A DNA stretch of 64,000 nucleotides from Streptomyces flavochromogenes (GCF_000717595.1 NZ_JNZO01000005.1:62001-126000), one strand, 5' to 3'; counted from the stretch's first letter, positions 37,383 to 47,582 are shown. Notes: generated from the letters alone by a model not told the origin. Program-made: numbers and translations.

Positions 37383-38648
37383 ATGAGAACCACGAACACC
37401 CTCCGTCGCACCGCCCTAGCCCTGCTCACCACGGCGACCCTCGCCTTAGCCCCCACCGCCCTCGCCACCCCCGACCACGCGGGATCCGGATCGCCCTGGC
37501 GCGGCGCCTGGGCCGCCTCCCCGCAGGCACCGACCGCGCCACTCGGCCCCAACTGGTCGGAGCAGGGCTTCGACAACCACACCGTGCGACAGGTCGTCCG
37601 CGTCACGGCCTCCGGCACGCGGGCCCGGATCGAGCTGAGCAACCGTTACGGCACCACCCCGCTGCGCATCACCGGCGCGACCGTCGCCCGCACGTCCAAG
37701 GGCGGCGCGCTGCAGCCCGGTTCGGTCCGCACCCTCCGCTTCGACGGACGTGCGTCCGCCACCGTCCCGGTCGGCGGGACCCTCCTCAGCGACGGTGCGC
37801 CGCTCCCGGTCAAGGCCTTCGAGTCCCTGACCGTCACCCTGTACCTGGCGGGCGAGACCGGCCCCGCCACCTTCCACCACTTCGCAGGCGCCACCGCCTA
37901 CCGGGCCGACGGCGACCACCGCGCGGACCTGTCCGGCTCCGCCTTCACGGAGACGAGCACGTCCTCGTACTACCTGTCGGGCGTCGAGGTCACGGGCGGC
38001 CGTGACACCGCCCGCCGCGACGGCATCGTCACCTTCGGCGACTCGATCACCGACGGCGTGGGCTCCGCGACGGACGCGGACAACCGCTACCCGGACGAGC
38101 TCGCCGAGCGCCTTGCCGCCGCCGGCCGGCCGCGCGCGGTCCTCAACCACGGGATCGCGGGCAACCAGGTCGTCAACGACACGACCTGGGCGGGCGAGAA
38201 GGCCCTGACCCGCTTCCGGGAGGACGTCCTGAACGAGCGGGGCGTCCGCACGGTCGTCCTCCTCGAAGGCATCAACGACATCGGCGGCAGCACGGTGAAC
38301 TTCCCCGCCGCGCCCACCCCCGACGTCTCCGTCACCGAACTGATCAAGGGCCACCGCACCCTGATCCGCCAGGCCCACGCCAAGGGGCTGAAGGTGATCG
38401 GCGCGACCCTGACCCCGGTCAAGGGCTCCTTCTACGACACCCCGGCCAACGAGGCCAAGCGCGACGCCTTCAACACCTGGGTCCGCACCTCGGGCGCGTA
38501 CGACGCGATCGTCGACCTCGACCACGCGGTCGCCGACCCGACGGACCCGGACCGCATCCTCCCGGCCTACGACTCGGGCGACGCCCTCCACCCGAACGAC
38601 GCGGGCTACCGCGCGATGGCCGAGGCACTGGACCTCGACGAGCTGTAG
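37383..38648 (+). CDS. Secreted SGNH/GDSL hydrolase (TTA-containing)
   Basis: A 421-residue exported esterase or lipase. A signal peptide (about 1-29, ending ALATP) is followed by an N-terminal beta-rich domain (about 35-210, AWAASPQAPTAP and RQVVRVTASGTRARIELSNRYG) and the SGNH domain. Block I is FGDSITDG with the catalytic Ser. Block II is NHGIAGNQ, block III is LEGINDIGG, and block V is DALHPNDAGY with Asp and His. Codon 22 (37446-37448), within the signal peptide, is TTA, so translation should require the bldA tRNA and be linked to development. ATG with GGAG 5 nt upstream. It lies 30 bp after tetR on the same strand. Confidence 0.9.
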   Translation: MRTTNTLRRTALALLTTATLALAPTALATPDHAGSGSPWRGAWAASPQAPTAPLGPNWSEQGFDNHTVRQVVRVTASGTRARIELSNRYGTTPLRITGATVARTSKGGALQPGSVRTLRFDGRASATVPVGGTLLSDGAPLPVKAFESLTVTLYLAGETGPATFHHFAGATAYRADGDHRADLSGSAFTETSTSSYYLSGVEVTGGRDTARRDGIVTFGDSITDGVGSATDADNRYPDELAERLAAAGRPRAVLNHGIAGNQVVNDTTWAGEKALTRFREDVLNERGVRTVVLLEGINDIGGSTVNFPAAPTPDVSVTELIKGHRTLIRQAHAKGLKVIGATLTPVKGSFYDTPANEAKRDAFNTWVRTSGAYDAIVDLDHAVADPTDPDRILPAYDSGDALHPNDAGYRAMAEALDLDEL

Positions 38649-38725
38649 TCGCCGGCCGGGGTGCGCGGAGACCGGCCCGCGCGCCCCGGTCCCGCACTCC
38701 GGCCGCACACCCCGGCCCGCGTCCT

Positions 38726-41700
38726 CTACGACCCCAGGATCGTCGTCAGGAACTCCCCGGTCCACGCGAGCAGTTCGCGGCCCACCACCGGCTTTCCGCC
38801 GATCTTGCCCGACGTGGGGCGCGGCACCAGGATCTGGTGGACGGCCGGCTTGATGACGGTTCGCGGGTAGAGCCGCTTCAGGCGGAGCTCCTGCGACTCG
38901 CGCAGTTCCACCGGCGCGAACCGGATGTTGGGACCCTGGAGGACGATCTCGCCGACGCCGCACGCGCGCGCCAGCATGCGCAGGCCCGCCACCAGGAGGA
39001 GGTTCTCCACCGGCTCCGGCAACTTGCCGTAGCGGTCGGTGAGTTCCTCGCGGACCGCCCTGATGTCCTCCTCCGAGTTCGCCGAGGCGATCGAGCGGTA
39101 CGCCTGGAGACGGAGCCGCTCGCCCGGTGCGTAGTCGTGCGGCATGTGGGCGTCGACCGGGAGCTCGATCTTGACCTCCAGCGGGGCCTCCTCCTCCACC
39201 CCGCCCTCCATCTGCGCCCGGTAGTCCGCGACCGCCTCGCCGACCATCCGGACGTACAGGTCGAAGCCGACGCCCGCGATGTGGCCGGACTGCTCGCCGC
39301 CGAGCAGGTTGCCCGCGCCGCGGATCTCCAGGTCCTTCATCGCCACGTACATGCCCGCACCCATCTCGGTGTGCTGGGCGATCGTCGCGAGCCGCTCGTG
39401 CGCGGTCTCGGTGAGCGGCTTCTCCGGCGGGTACAGGAAGTACGCGTAGCCGCGCTCCCGGCCACGGCCGACACGGCCGCGCAGCTGGTGGAGCTGCGAG
39501 AGACCGAAGTTGTCGCCGCGCTCGACGATCAGGGTGTTGGCGTTGGAGATGTCGATGCCCGATTCGACGATGGTCGTCGAGACGAGGACGTCGAACTTCT
39601 TCTCCCAGAAGTCGACGACGACCTGTTCAAGGGCCGATTCGGACATCTGGCCGTGAGCCGTCGCGATCCGCGCCTCGGGGACGATCTCGCGCAGCCGCGC
39701 AGCCGCCCGGTCGATCGAGTCGACCCGGTTGTGGATGTAGAAGACCTGGCCCTCGCGCAGCAGTTCACGCCGGATCGCGGCGCCGATCTGCTTCTCCTCG
39801 TACGGGCCCACGAAGGTGAGGACGGGGTGGCGCTCCTCCGGCGGGGTGGTGATGGTCGACATCTCGCGGATGCCGGTGACCGCCATTTCGAGCGTACGGG
39901 GAATGGGGGTCGCCGACATGGTCAGCACGTCGACGTTGGCACGGAGCTTCTTCAGCTGCTCCTTGTGCTCGACGCCGAAGCGCTGCTCCTCGTCGACGAT
40001 GACCAGGCCCAGGTCCTTGAACTTCGTCTCGGAGGCGAACAGGCGGTGGGTGCCGATGACGACGTCGACCGAGCCCTCCCGCATGCCCTCCAGGGTGGCC
40101 TTCGCCTCCGTGTCGGTCTGGAAACGGGACAGCGCCCGGACCTTCACCGGGAACTGGGAGTACCGCTCGGAGAAGGTCCCGAAGTGCTGCTGCACGAGCA
40201 GCGTCGTCGGCACGAGGACCGCGACCTGCTTGCCGTCCTGCACCGCCTTGAAGGCCGCGCGGACCGCGATCTCCGTCTTGCCGTAGCCCACGTCGCCGCA
40301 GATCAGGCGGTCCATGGGCACGGTCTTCTCCATGTCCTCCTTCACCTCGGCGATGGTGGACAGCTGGTCGGGCGTCTCCGCGTACGGGAAGGCGTCCTCC
40401 AGCTCGCGCTGCCACGGGGTGTCCGGGGCGAAGGCGTGCCCGGGGGCCGCCATCCGCGCCGAGTACAACTTGATGAGGTCGGCCGCGATCTCCTTGACGG
40501 CCTTCTTCGCGCGCGCCTTCGTCTTGGTCCAGTCCGCGCCGCCGAGCCGGTGCAGGGTCGGGGCCTCGCCGCCCACGTACTTGGTGACCTGCTCCAGCTG
40601 GTCGGTCGGGATGTACAGCCGGTCGCCGGGCTGGCCGCGCTTGGCGGGGGCGTACTCGACGAGGAGGTACTCACGGGTCGCGCCCTGCACGGTCCGCTGG
40701 ACCATCTCCACGTACCGGCCGACACCGTGCTGCTCGTGCACGATGTAGTCGCCGACCTCCAGGGTCAGCGGGTCGATGGTCTTGCGGCGCTTGGCCGGCA
40801 TCCGCTGGCCGTCCTTGCCGGCCGCCTTCTGGCCGGACAGGTCGGTCTCGGTGAGGACGGCGAGCTTGAGGGCCGCGTCGACGAAGCCGTAGTCGATGGA
40901 GCCGGTCGACACGTGCACGACCGAAGGGGAGATCTCCGTCAGGTCCGCGTCGAGACGGGCCGCGATGCCCTCGCCGCCGAGGACCTCGACCGTACGCGTC
41001 GCGGGGCCGTGGGCCTCCGTGACGTAGACCGTGCGCCAGCCGTCGGCCAGCCAGCCCTTGGTGTCGGCCAGCGCGCGCGCCGTGTCGCCGCGGTACGACT
41101 CCGGGGCGTGCATCCCGAGCGCGAGAGTGTCCCCGTCGCCGCCGTCGGCCGTCGCGTCCGCCGCGAACGGCGACACCGACCACCAGGACATCCCCAGCTC
41201 GCGCGCCCGGTCCCGGACGTCCGCGATCCCCCACAGGGAGGCCGCGCCGACATCGATCGGAGCCTCGCCGCCGCCTGCGGTGGCCGCCCAGGACGCCTGG
41301 AGGAACTCCTGCGACGTCGCCACCAGGTCCGAGGCCCGGGTCCGCACCCGCTCCGGGTCGCAGACCACGGCCATGGCGCCCTTCGGGAGGACGTCGAGCA
41401 GCAGCTCCATGTCGTCGACGAGGACCGGAGCGAGGGACTCCATGCCCTCGACGGCGATCCCCTCCGCGATCTTGTTGAGGAGCTCGCCCAGCTCCGGGTG
41501 CTCCTCGGCGAGCGCCGCCGCCCGCTCCCGTACGTCCGCGGTGAGCAGCAGCTCGCGGCACGGCGGCGCCCAGAGCCCGTGCTCGGCCACTTCGAGGGAC
41601 CGCTGGTCGGCGACCTTGAAGTACCGGATCTCCTCGACGTCGTCGCCCCAGAACTCGATCCGGAGCGGGTGCTCCTCGGTCGGCGGGAAGACGTCCAGGA

Positions 41701-42265
41701 TGCCGCCGCGCACGGCGAACTCGCCGCGCTTCTCGACCAGCTCCACCCGGGAGTACGCGGCGGCCGCCAGGCCCTCCACGATCTCGTTCAGGTCGGCCGT
41801 CTGCCCGCTCCTCAGCGCCACCGGCTCCAGGTCTCCGAGGCCCTTGACCTGCGGCTGGAGCACGGAGCGGATGGGGGCGACGACGACGCTCACCGGGCCG
41901 GCCGCCGGGTCGTCGTCCCGCGGATGCGCGAGGCGGCGCAGGACGGCGAGACGGCGGCCGACGGTGTCGGAGCGGGGCGAGAGCCGCTCGTGCGGCAGGG
42001 TCTCCCAGGAGGGGTACTCGACGACCCGGTCCGGGTCGAGCAGGGACCGCAGCGCGGCGGCGAGGTCCTCGGCCTCCCGCCCGGTCGCGGTCACCGCGAG
42101 CACCGGCCGCCCCGAGTCCCGGGCGAGCGCGGCGACGGCGAAGGGCCGGGCGGCCGCGGGACCGACCAGATCCACGTGCGGGCGGTTCCCGTCGGCGGCG
42201 GCCTTCACCGCCTCGGCGAGGGCCGCGTCCTTGACGACGACATCGAGCAGACCGTGCAGGCTCAT
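38726..42265 (-). CDS. mfd: Transcription-repair coupling factor Mfd
   Basis: A 1179-residue translocase that removes RNA polymerase stalled at DNA lesions and recruits UvrA. It has the UvrB-homology N-terminus (DSGRPVLAVTATGREAEDLAAAL, then FPPTEEHPLRIEFWGDDVE), a CarD-like polymerase-interaction domain (VGDYIVHEQHGVGRYVEM) and the RecG-like motor. The motor shows Walker A GDVGYGKTE, box DEEQ in VIVDEEQRFGVEHKEQ, and motif VI QLRGRVGRGRERGYAY. The C-terminal TRCF domain includes LTDRYGKLPEPVENLL. The length is typical. The ATG at 42265 has GGAAAG close upstream; the frame stays open far upstream, which is a GC artefact. An alternative ATG lies at 42277. Confidence 0.98.
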   Translation of the reverse strand: MSLHGLLDVVVKDAALAEAVKAAADGNRPHVDLVGPAAARPFAVAALARDSGRPVLAVTATGREAEDLAAALRSLLDPDRVVEYPSWETLPHERLSPRSDTVGRRLAVLRRLAHPRDDDPAAGPVSVVVAPIRSVLQPQVKGLGDLEPVALRSGQTADLNEIVEGLAAAAYSRVELVEKRGEFAVRGGILDVFPPTEEHPLRIEFWGDDVEEIRYFKVADQRSLEVAEHGLWAPPCRELLLTADVRERAAALAEEHPELGELLNKIAEGIAVEGMESLAPVLVDDMELLLDVLPKGAMAVVCDPERVRTRASDLVATSQEFLQASWAATAGGGEAPIDVGAASLWGIADVRDRARELGMSWWSVSPFAADATADGGDGDTLALGMHAPESYRGDTARALADTKGWLADGWRTVYVTEAHGPATRTVEVLGGEGIAARLDADLTEISPSVVHVSTGSIDYGFVDAALKLAVLTETDLSGQKAAGKDGQRMPAKRRKTIDPLTLEVGDYIVHEQHGVGRYVEMVQRTVQGATREYLLVEYAPAKRGQPGDRLYIPTDQLEQVTKYVGGEAPTLHRLGGADWTKTKARAKKAVKEIAADLIKLYSARMAAPGHAFAPDTPWQRELEDAFPYAETPDQLSTIAEVKEDMEKTVPMDRLICGDVGYGKTEIAVRAAFKAVQDGKQVAVLVPTTLLVQQHFGTFSERYSQFPVKVRALSRFQTDTEAKATLEGMREGSVDVVIGTHRLFASETKFKDLGLVIVDEEQRFGVEHKEQLKKLRANVDVLTMSATPIPRTLEMAVTGIREMSTITTPPEERHPVLTFVGPYEEKQIGAAIRRELLREGQVFYIHNRVDSIDRAAARLREIVPEARIATAHGQMSESALEQVVVDFWEKKFDVLVSTTIVESGIDISNANTLIVERGDNFGLSQLHQLRGRVGRGRERGYAYFLYPPEKPLTETAHERLATIAQHTEMGAGMYVAMKDLEIRGAGNLLGGEQSGHIAGVGFDLYVRMVGEAVADYRAQMEGGVEEEAPLEVKIELPVDAHMPHDYAPGERLRLQAYRSIASANSEEDIRAVREELTDRYGKLPEPVENLLLVAGLRMLARACGVGEIVLQGPNIRFAPVELRESQELRLKRLYPRTVIKPAVHQILVPRPTSGKIGGKPVVGRELLAWTGEFLTTILGS

Positions 42266-42410
42266 GAAGCTTTCCATCCCGAGGGGTGACGGGGGCGGGC
42301 AACGCGAACAGCCCGACACGTCGCACGGGCCGGGGTGTCCAGCGTACGACGCGCCACAGACACCCGCTCCCGTAACACGACCCACCGGGCCCGTCGCGCG
42401 GCCGCGCGTA

Positions 42411-42447
42411 CGGTCGTCCGCCCCACCCCCGTGAGGGCGGACGACCG
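42411..42447 (-). terminator. Hairpin after the ABC exporter operon
   Basis: Inverted repeat with arms CGGTCGTCCGCCC and GGGCGGACGACCG (13 bp, loop 11 nt), between the permease stop and mfd. Confidence 0.6.
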
Positions 42448-42486
42448 CACCCGCCACCTCGGCCGCGCGGGCCGCGCCCGCTCGTA

Positions 42487-45057
42487 CTACTCGCTCGCGA
42501 TCGCGTTCAGGACGTTCATCCGGCCCGCCCGGAAGGCGGGGACCAGCGCCGCGAACAGCCCCACGAAGGCCGAGCCGATGAAGACCGTCAGGATCGTCGG
42601 CCAGGGGATCTCCAGGACCCCGAGGCCCTCCAGGGCGAGGAGCTTCTGGGCGGCCGTGCCCCAGCCCATGCCCAGGCCGAGGCCGAGCAGCGCGCCGAAC
42701 AGGGCGATCACCACCGACTCCAGGCGGATCATGCGGCGCAGCTGGCGGCGGGAGAGGCCGATGGCCCGCATGAGGCCGATCTCCCGGGTCCGCTCGACGA
42801 CCGACAGCGCCAGGGTGTTCACGACTCCCAGGATCGCGACGACGATCGCCAGGGCGAGGAGCCCGTACACGATGTTGAGCAGCTGTCCGACCTGGTCCTG
42901 GAGCTGTTCCTTGTAGTCGGCCTGGTTGCTCACCTTGTACTGCGGGTACGGCGCGAGCGCGTCCTTGAGGGCCTGGTAGGCCTCGGTCTCCTGGCCGTCC
43001 TTCGCGCTGGCGAGCAGGAGCAGGCTCTGCGGCATGCGGTCGGCGGGGACGTACTCGGCGAGGGTGGCGACGTTGATGTACATCGCCCCCTTGTCGACCT
43101 GGCCGGTGTCCGCGGTGATCGCCGCGACCTTCAGCTTCGCCTTCTCGCCGCCCTTGAAGGCGAGGGTCAGCACGTCGCCGACCTTCACCCCGTGCTCGGC
43201 GGCGTAGTCGCTGCCGACCGACATCGCGCCCTTGCCGTACGCGTCGGTGAGGGTGCCGGCGGTGGTCTCCCGGCGCAGGTCCTTCACGTACGACGGTTCG
43301 GTGGCGGCCAGGTCGGCCGTCGTGGTCCTGCCGCGCGTGTCGGTGACGGTGGCGTCGACCCACCGGTACTCGGTGACGTGGTCCAGGCCCGGGGCCTTCT
43401 CCAGGGCTGCCTGGGCCTGCGGGACGATCGGCTGCCCGGTGCCGGACTGCACGATGAAGTCGGCGCCGACGGACCGGTCCAGCTCGTCGGTGGCCGAGGC
43501 GACCATCGAGGAGCCGACGACCGACAGGGCGGCGACGAGCGCGAGGCCGATCATCAGGGCCGCGGCGGTGGCGCCGGTGCGGCGCGGGTTGCGGAGCGCG
43601 TTCCGCTCGGCCATCCGGCCGACCGGGCCGAAGATCCGCAGGACGACGACGCCCAGGGCGCGGACGACTCCGCCCGCGAGGAGCGGGCCGACGACGACGA
43701 AGCCGAGGAGGGAGCAGAGGACGCCGAGGCCGAGCCAGAGGGAGCCGGGGCCGGCCTCCTCGGCGCGGGCCGCCGCCACGAGCGCGGCCGCTCCGGCGGC
43801 GGTGAGGGCGAGACCGATGCCGCCGCGGATCCGGCCGGCCCTGCCGTCGGCGGGGGTGCCCGCGTCGCGGAGGGCGGCCATCGGGGAGATCTTCCCGGCG
43901 CGCCGGGCCGGGATGTAGGCGGCGAGGACGGTGACGACGATGCCGAGGGCGAGGCCGACGGCCGGGGTCGTCCACGTGACGGTGAGGTCGTCGGTGGAGA
44001 GCTCCATCCCGATCGAGGACATGAGCTTCATCAGTCCGACGGCGAGTCCGACGCCGGCGGCGACTCCGGCGACGGAGCCGAAGAGGCCGAGGAGCAGCGC
44101 CTCGATGAGGACGGATCGGTTCACCTGCTTGCGGCTGGAGCCGATGGCCCGCATGAGGCCGATCTCGCGGGTGCGCTGGGCGACCAGCATCGAGAAGGTG
44201 TTGACGATGAGGAAGATGCCGACGAGGAAGGCGATTCCGGCGAAGCCGAGCATCGCGTACTTCATGACGTCGAGGAAGCCGGCGACGTCCTCGCGGCCGG
44301 CGTCGGCGGACTCGGCGGCGGTCTGCAGGGTGTAGCCGCCGCCGATCGAGGCGGCGATGTTCGCCTTGAGGATGTCGTCGCTGACCCCGGGCTTGGCGTC
44401 GGCCGCGATCTGGGTGAACAGGCCTTCCTTGCCGAGGAGTTCGCGCTGCGCGACGGGCGTATCGAAGTAGACGACCGTGGCGCCCGGGTTGGTGACCTTG
44501 AACTCGACGATGCCGGAGATCTTCGCGGTGAAGTCACCGACGACGGAGATCGTCCGCAGCTCGTCGCCGAGCTTCAGGCCGTGCTTCTCGGCGGTGTCGC
44601 CGTCGACGACCACCTCGGTGGGACCGCGCGGCTCGTGGCCCGAGGCCATCTCCACCGAACGGAGCTCGTTGGAGCTCCAGTTGACGGCGATGGTCGGCGC
44701 GCCGCTGGTGGGCCCGACGTTCTTGTTCTTCGCGTCGACGACGGTGACGCCGGTGGAGACGACCGCGCCCTGCGCGGCCTGGACGCCGTCGGTCTTCCGG
44801 ACCTGCTCGACCAGCGAGGCGGGGAAGGACTCGGGGCGGCCGCCCTGGGGCACGTCGCCGGGGTCGGTGTCCTTGGGGCTGACGGTGACGTCGGAGGCGG
44901 TCGACGCGAAGAGCTTGTCGAACGTCGTGTTCATGGTGTCGGTGAACACGAGGGTGCCGCTGACGAACGCGACGGAGAGCAGGACGGCGATGGCGGAGAG
45001 CGCCATGCGTCCCTTGTGCGCGAAGAAGTTGCGCAGCGAGGTCTTCAGGACGCTCAT
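42487..45057 (-). CDS. ABC transporter permease (two FtsX/MacB-type units)
   Basis: An 856-residue membrane protein. One transmembrane helix at the N-terminus (KGRMALSAIAVLLSVAFVSGTLVF) is followed by an extracytoplasmic domain and three helices (VMKYAMLGFAGIAFLVGIFLIVN ...). A second repeat follows, with MAERNALRNPRRTGATAAALMIGLALVAALSVVGSS and a final trio of helices. The motifs RTREIGLMRAIGSSRKQV and RTREIGLMRAIGLSRRQL are the FtsX coupling segments, one per unit. With the ATPase it forms a LolCDE/MacB-like exporter or mechanotransmission complex of unknown substrate. Its ATG at 45057 overlaps the ATPase stop (ATGA). Confidence 0.93.
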   Translation of the reverse strand: MSVLKTSLRNFFAHKGRMALSAIAVLLSVAFVSGTLVFTDTMNTTFDKLFASTASDVTVSPKDTDPGDVPQGGRPESFPASLVEQVRKTDGVQAAQGAVVSTGVTVVDAKNKNVGPTSGAPTIAVNWSSNELRSVEMASGHEPRGPTEVVVDGDTAEKHGLKLGDELRTISVVGDFTAKISGIVEFKVTNPGATVVYFDTPVAQRELLGKEGLFTQIAADAKPGVSDDILKANIAASIGGGYTLQTAAESADAGREDVAGFLDVMKYAMLGFAGIAFLVGIFLIVNTFSMLVAQRTREIGLMRAIGSSRKQVNRSVLIEALLLGLFGSVAGVAAGVGLAVGLMKLMSSIGMELSTDDLTVTWTTPAVGLALGIVVTVLAAYIPARRAGKISPMAALRDAGTPADGRAGRIRGGIGLALTAAGAAALVAAARAEEAGPGSLWLGLGVLCSLLGFVVVGPLLAGGVVRALGVVVLRIFGPVGRMAERNALRNPRRTGATAAALMIGLALVAALSVVGSSMVASATDELDRSVGADFIVQSGTGQPIVPQAQAALEKAPGLDHVTEYRWVDATVTDTRGRTTTADLAATEPSYVKDLRRETTAGTLTDAYGKGAMSVGSDYAAEHGVKVGDVLTLAFKGGEKAKLKVAAITADTGQVDKGAMYINVATLAEYVPADRMPQSLLLLASAKDGQETEAYQALKDALAPYPQYKVSNQADYKEQLQDQVGQLLNIVYGLLALAIVVAILGVVNTLALSVVERTREIGLMRAIGLSRRQLRRMIRLESVVIALFGALLGLGLGMGWGTAAQKLLALEGLGVLEIPWPTILTVFIGSAFVGLFAALVPAFRAGRMNVLNAIASE

Positions 45058-45842
45058 GAGGTCCGCCCGCGCGCGTCGAAGTCCTTCATGCGGTCGAGGA
45101 CGGCCTCGGCGGTCGGCCGGAGCATCTCGTCCACGATCCGCCCGTCGGCGAGGTAGAGGACCCGGTCGGCGTAGGAGGCGGCGACCGGGTCGTGCGTGAC
45201 CATGACGATCGTCTGGCTGAGCTCGTCGACCGAGGTACGGAGGAAGCCGAGGACCTCGGCGCCCGCCCGCGAGTCCAGGTTTCCGGTCGGCTCGTCACCG
45301 AAGATGATCTCGGGCCGGGCGGCGAGGGCGCGGGCCACGGCCACACGCTGCTGCTGGCCGCCGGAGAGCTCGTTCGGACGGTGCTTGAGCCGCTCGGAGA
45401 GGCCGACGGTGTCGACGACCCGGCGCAGCCACTCGGCGTCGGGCTTGCGGCCGGCGATGTCCATCGGCAGCGTGATGTTCTCGATGGCGCTCAGGGTCGG
45501 CAGCAGGTTGAACGCCTGGAAGATGAAGCCGATCCGGTCCCGGCGCAGCTGCGTGAGCTTCTTGTCCTTGAGCCGGGTGATCTCGGTCTCGTCGAGGAAG
45601 ATCTCGCCGCTGGTGACGGTGTCGAGCCCGGCGAGGCAGTGCATCAGGGTCGATTTGCCGGAACCCGAGGGTCCCATGATCGCGGTGAACTGTCCGCGGG
45701 CGATGTCGACGTCGACGGAGTCCAGCGCGACGACCCGGGTCTCCCCGGAGCCGTACGCCTTGACGACCTGACGCGCCCGCGCGGCGACGGCCGTACGCCC
45801 TCCAGTACCCCCGTGCCTGGGGATGGTCACAGCCGTGGTCAC
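45054..45842 (-). CDS. ABC transporter ATP-binding protein (LolD/MacB type)
   Basis: A 262-residue ATPase energising the FtsX-type permease. Walker A is GPSGSGKST, the Q-loop is FIFQAFNLLPTLSAIENI, the signature is LSGGQQQRVAVARAL, Walker B is IIFGDEPTGNLDS, and the H-loop is VMVTHD. The GNLDS ending is typical of the LolD/MacB/FtsE group. An N-terminal extension of about 25 residues precedes the domain. GTG start at 45842 with a perfect AGGAG site. It is the first gene of the operon, divergent from the MFS pump. Confidence 0.95.
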   Translation of the reverse strand: MTTAVTIPRHGGTGGRTAVAARARQVVKAYGSGETRVVALDSVDVDIARGQFTAIMGPSGSGKSTLMHCLAGLDTVTSGEIFLDETEITRLKDKKLTQLRRDRIGFIFQAFNLLPTLSAIENITLPMDIAGRKPDAEWLRRVVDTVGLSERLKHRPNELSGGQQQRVAVARALAARPEIIFGDEPTGNLDSRAGAEVLGFLRTSVDELSQTIVMVTHDPVAASYADRVLYLADGRIVDEMLRPTAEAVLDRMKDFDARGRTS

Positions 45843-46043
45843 GGTTTTCTCCTAGCGGTGGCGTGGAGCAGTGGGTGGGTTTGTAAGTTCAAGTTAAGGA
45901 GCCGGAACGGCTCTTCTCCTCCTCCGCCGGGACGAAGCGCCCCTGGCCCGTATGGGGGAGGCGCCCCTAGGGGTTCCTCCACCCGTGGTCGTGGTGGGAC
46001 CCTGACTCCGATCATTTAGGTGTACGAAGAAAGGAATGCCGCG

Positions 46044-47582
46044 GTGACGGAGCCGTACGTGAAGGGGGTCGCGACAGCCGGTCCGGCCACCCCAGCCACC
46101 CGCCGCGGTCCCGTAGTGGCCGCCCTCATGCTCGGCATGGGGCTTGCCGCCATCGACGGCACGATCGTGTCCACGGCCGTCCCCCAGATCGTCGGCGACC
46201 TCGGCGGACTCGCCGTCTTCTCCTGGCTGTTCTCCGGCTATCTGCTCGCCGTGACGGTCACCCTGCCGGTGTACGGGAAGCTCAGCGACACTTTCGGGCG
46301 CAAGCCGGTCCTGATCGCCGGGGTCGTCCTCTTCCTCATCGGTTCCCTGCTCTGCGCGGCCGCCTGGAACATGGCCTCCCTCATCGCCTTCCGCGTCGTC
46401 CAGGGCCTCGGCGGCGGCGCGCTCCAGGGCACGATCCAGACGATCGCCGCCGATCTGTACCCGCTGAAGGAACGTCCCAAGATCCAGGCGAAGCTCTCCT
46501 CCGTCTGGGCCGCCTCCTCGGTCGCCGGACCGGCGGCCGGCGGACTCCTCGCGGGGTACGCGGACTGGCGCTGGATCTTCCTGATCAACCTGCCGGTGGG
46601 CCTGGTGGCGCTGTGGCTGATCGTCAGGCACCTGGTGGAGCCGGAGCGGGCCACAGCCCGGCGGCCACGCGCGCGCGTCCGGATCGACTGGGCGGGCGCG
46701 CTCGCCGTCTTCGCCACCGGAGCCCTGCTCCTGACCGCACTGGTCCAGGGTGGCGTCGCCTGGCCGTGGCTGTCGGCCCCGTCCCTCGGACTTATGGCCG
46801 GGGCGGCCGTCCTCGGCGCGGTCACGGTCTTCGTGGAGCGACGCGCGGCCGAACCGATCATCCCCGGCTGGGTCTGGCGCCGCCGCACGATATCCGCCGT
46901 CAACCTCGCCCTGGGCGCACTTGGCCTGCTCATGGTCGCCCCGACGGTCTTCCTGCCGACGTACGCGCAGTCCGTCCTGGGCCTCGGGCCGATAGCGGCC
47001 GGGTTCGTCCTCTCGGTGATGACCCTGAGCTGGCCCATCAGCGCGGCGTTCTCGAACCGGGTCTACGGCCGGATCGGCTTCCGCCTCACCGCCGTCGTCG
47101 GCATCTCCCTGGCGCTGCTGCTGCTCCTGGCCTTCCCGTTCCTGCCGTTCCCCGGGGAGCCCTGGCAGCCCGCACTGATCATGCTGCTCCTGGGCGCGGC
47201 GCTCGGTCTCTTCCAACTGCCGCTGATCGTCGGCGTCCAGTCGACGGTCCCGTACGAGGAGAGGGGCACGACCACCGCGTCGGTGCTGTTCTGCCGCCAG
47301 GTCGGCCAGAGCGTCGGCGCGGCCCTGTTCGGCGCCGTGGCGAACGGCGTGCTCGCCGCCCGCCTGGGCGGCGGCGACCTGGACACACTGGCCCGCGCCC
47401 TGGACGCGCCCGGCTCGCTGACGGCCGGGACGATGGACGGTCTGCGGCGCGCGGTCGACGCGGCGGTCGACTACGTCTTCGTGGGCGCGGCGGGGGCGGC
47501 GGCCCTGGCCCTCCTGGTGTTGCTGACCCTGGCCCCCCGCCGCTTCCCGGTCCTGAAGGAGGCGGCGGGGGACGACGCCTGA
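46044..47582 (+). CDS. MFS drug exporter (DHA2/EmrB-QacA type)
   Basis: A 512-residue, 14-helix proton-driven efflux pump. The family motif after helix 2 reads LPVYGKLSDTFGRKPV (motif A). Motif C-like residues and AAIDGTIVSTAVPQIVGDL in helix 1 are the DHA2 signature. RVVQGLGGGALQGTIQTI (helix 4) carries motif B. The GTG at 46044 has AAAGGAA 8 nt upstream and is preferred to an earlier GTG at 46020. The substrate is not predictable. It is divergent from the ABC exporter genes; the 200-bp gap holds two GC hairpins (GAGCC/GGCTC and a CCCCTAGGGG centre). Confidence 0.93.
   Translation: MTEPYVKGVATAGPATPATRRGPVVAALMLGMGLAAIDGTIVSTAVPQIVGDLGGLAVFSWLFSGYLLAVTVTLPVYGKLSDTFGRKPVLIAGVVLFLIGSLLCAAAWNMASLIAFRVVQGLGGGALQGTIQTIAADLYPLKERPKIQAKLSSVWAASSVAGPAAGGLLAGYADWRWIFLINLPVGLVALWLIVRHLVEPERATARRPRARVRIDWAGALAVFATGALLLTALVQGGVAWPWLSAPSLGLMAGAAVLGAVTVFVERRAAEPIIPGWVWRRRTISAVNLALGALGLLMVAPTVFLPTYAQSVLGLGPIAAGFVLSVMTLSWPISAAFSNRVYGRIGFRLTAVVGISLALLLLLAFPFLPFPGEPWQPALIMLLLGAALGLFQLPLIVGVQSTVPYEERGTTTASVLFCRQVGQSVGAALFGAVANGVLAARLGGGDLDTLARALDAPGSLTAGTMDGLRRAVDAAVDYVFVGAAGAAALALLVLLTLAPRRFPVLKEAAGDDA

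Noticed and set aside
38837..42289. A 1150-codon frame antisense to mfd
   Set aside because: A shadow of mfd with no recognisable domain or ribosome site.
42266..43975. Upstream extension of mfd giving a 1749-codon frame
   Set aside because: It runs through the intergenic terminator and into the permease gene. Normal Mfd length is reached from the ATG at 42265.
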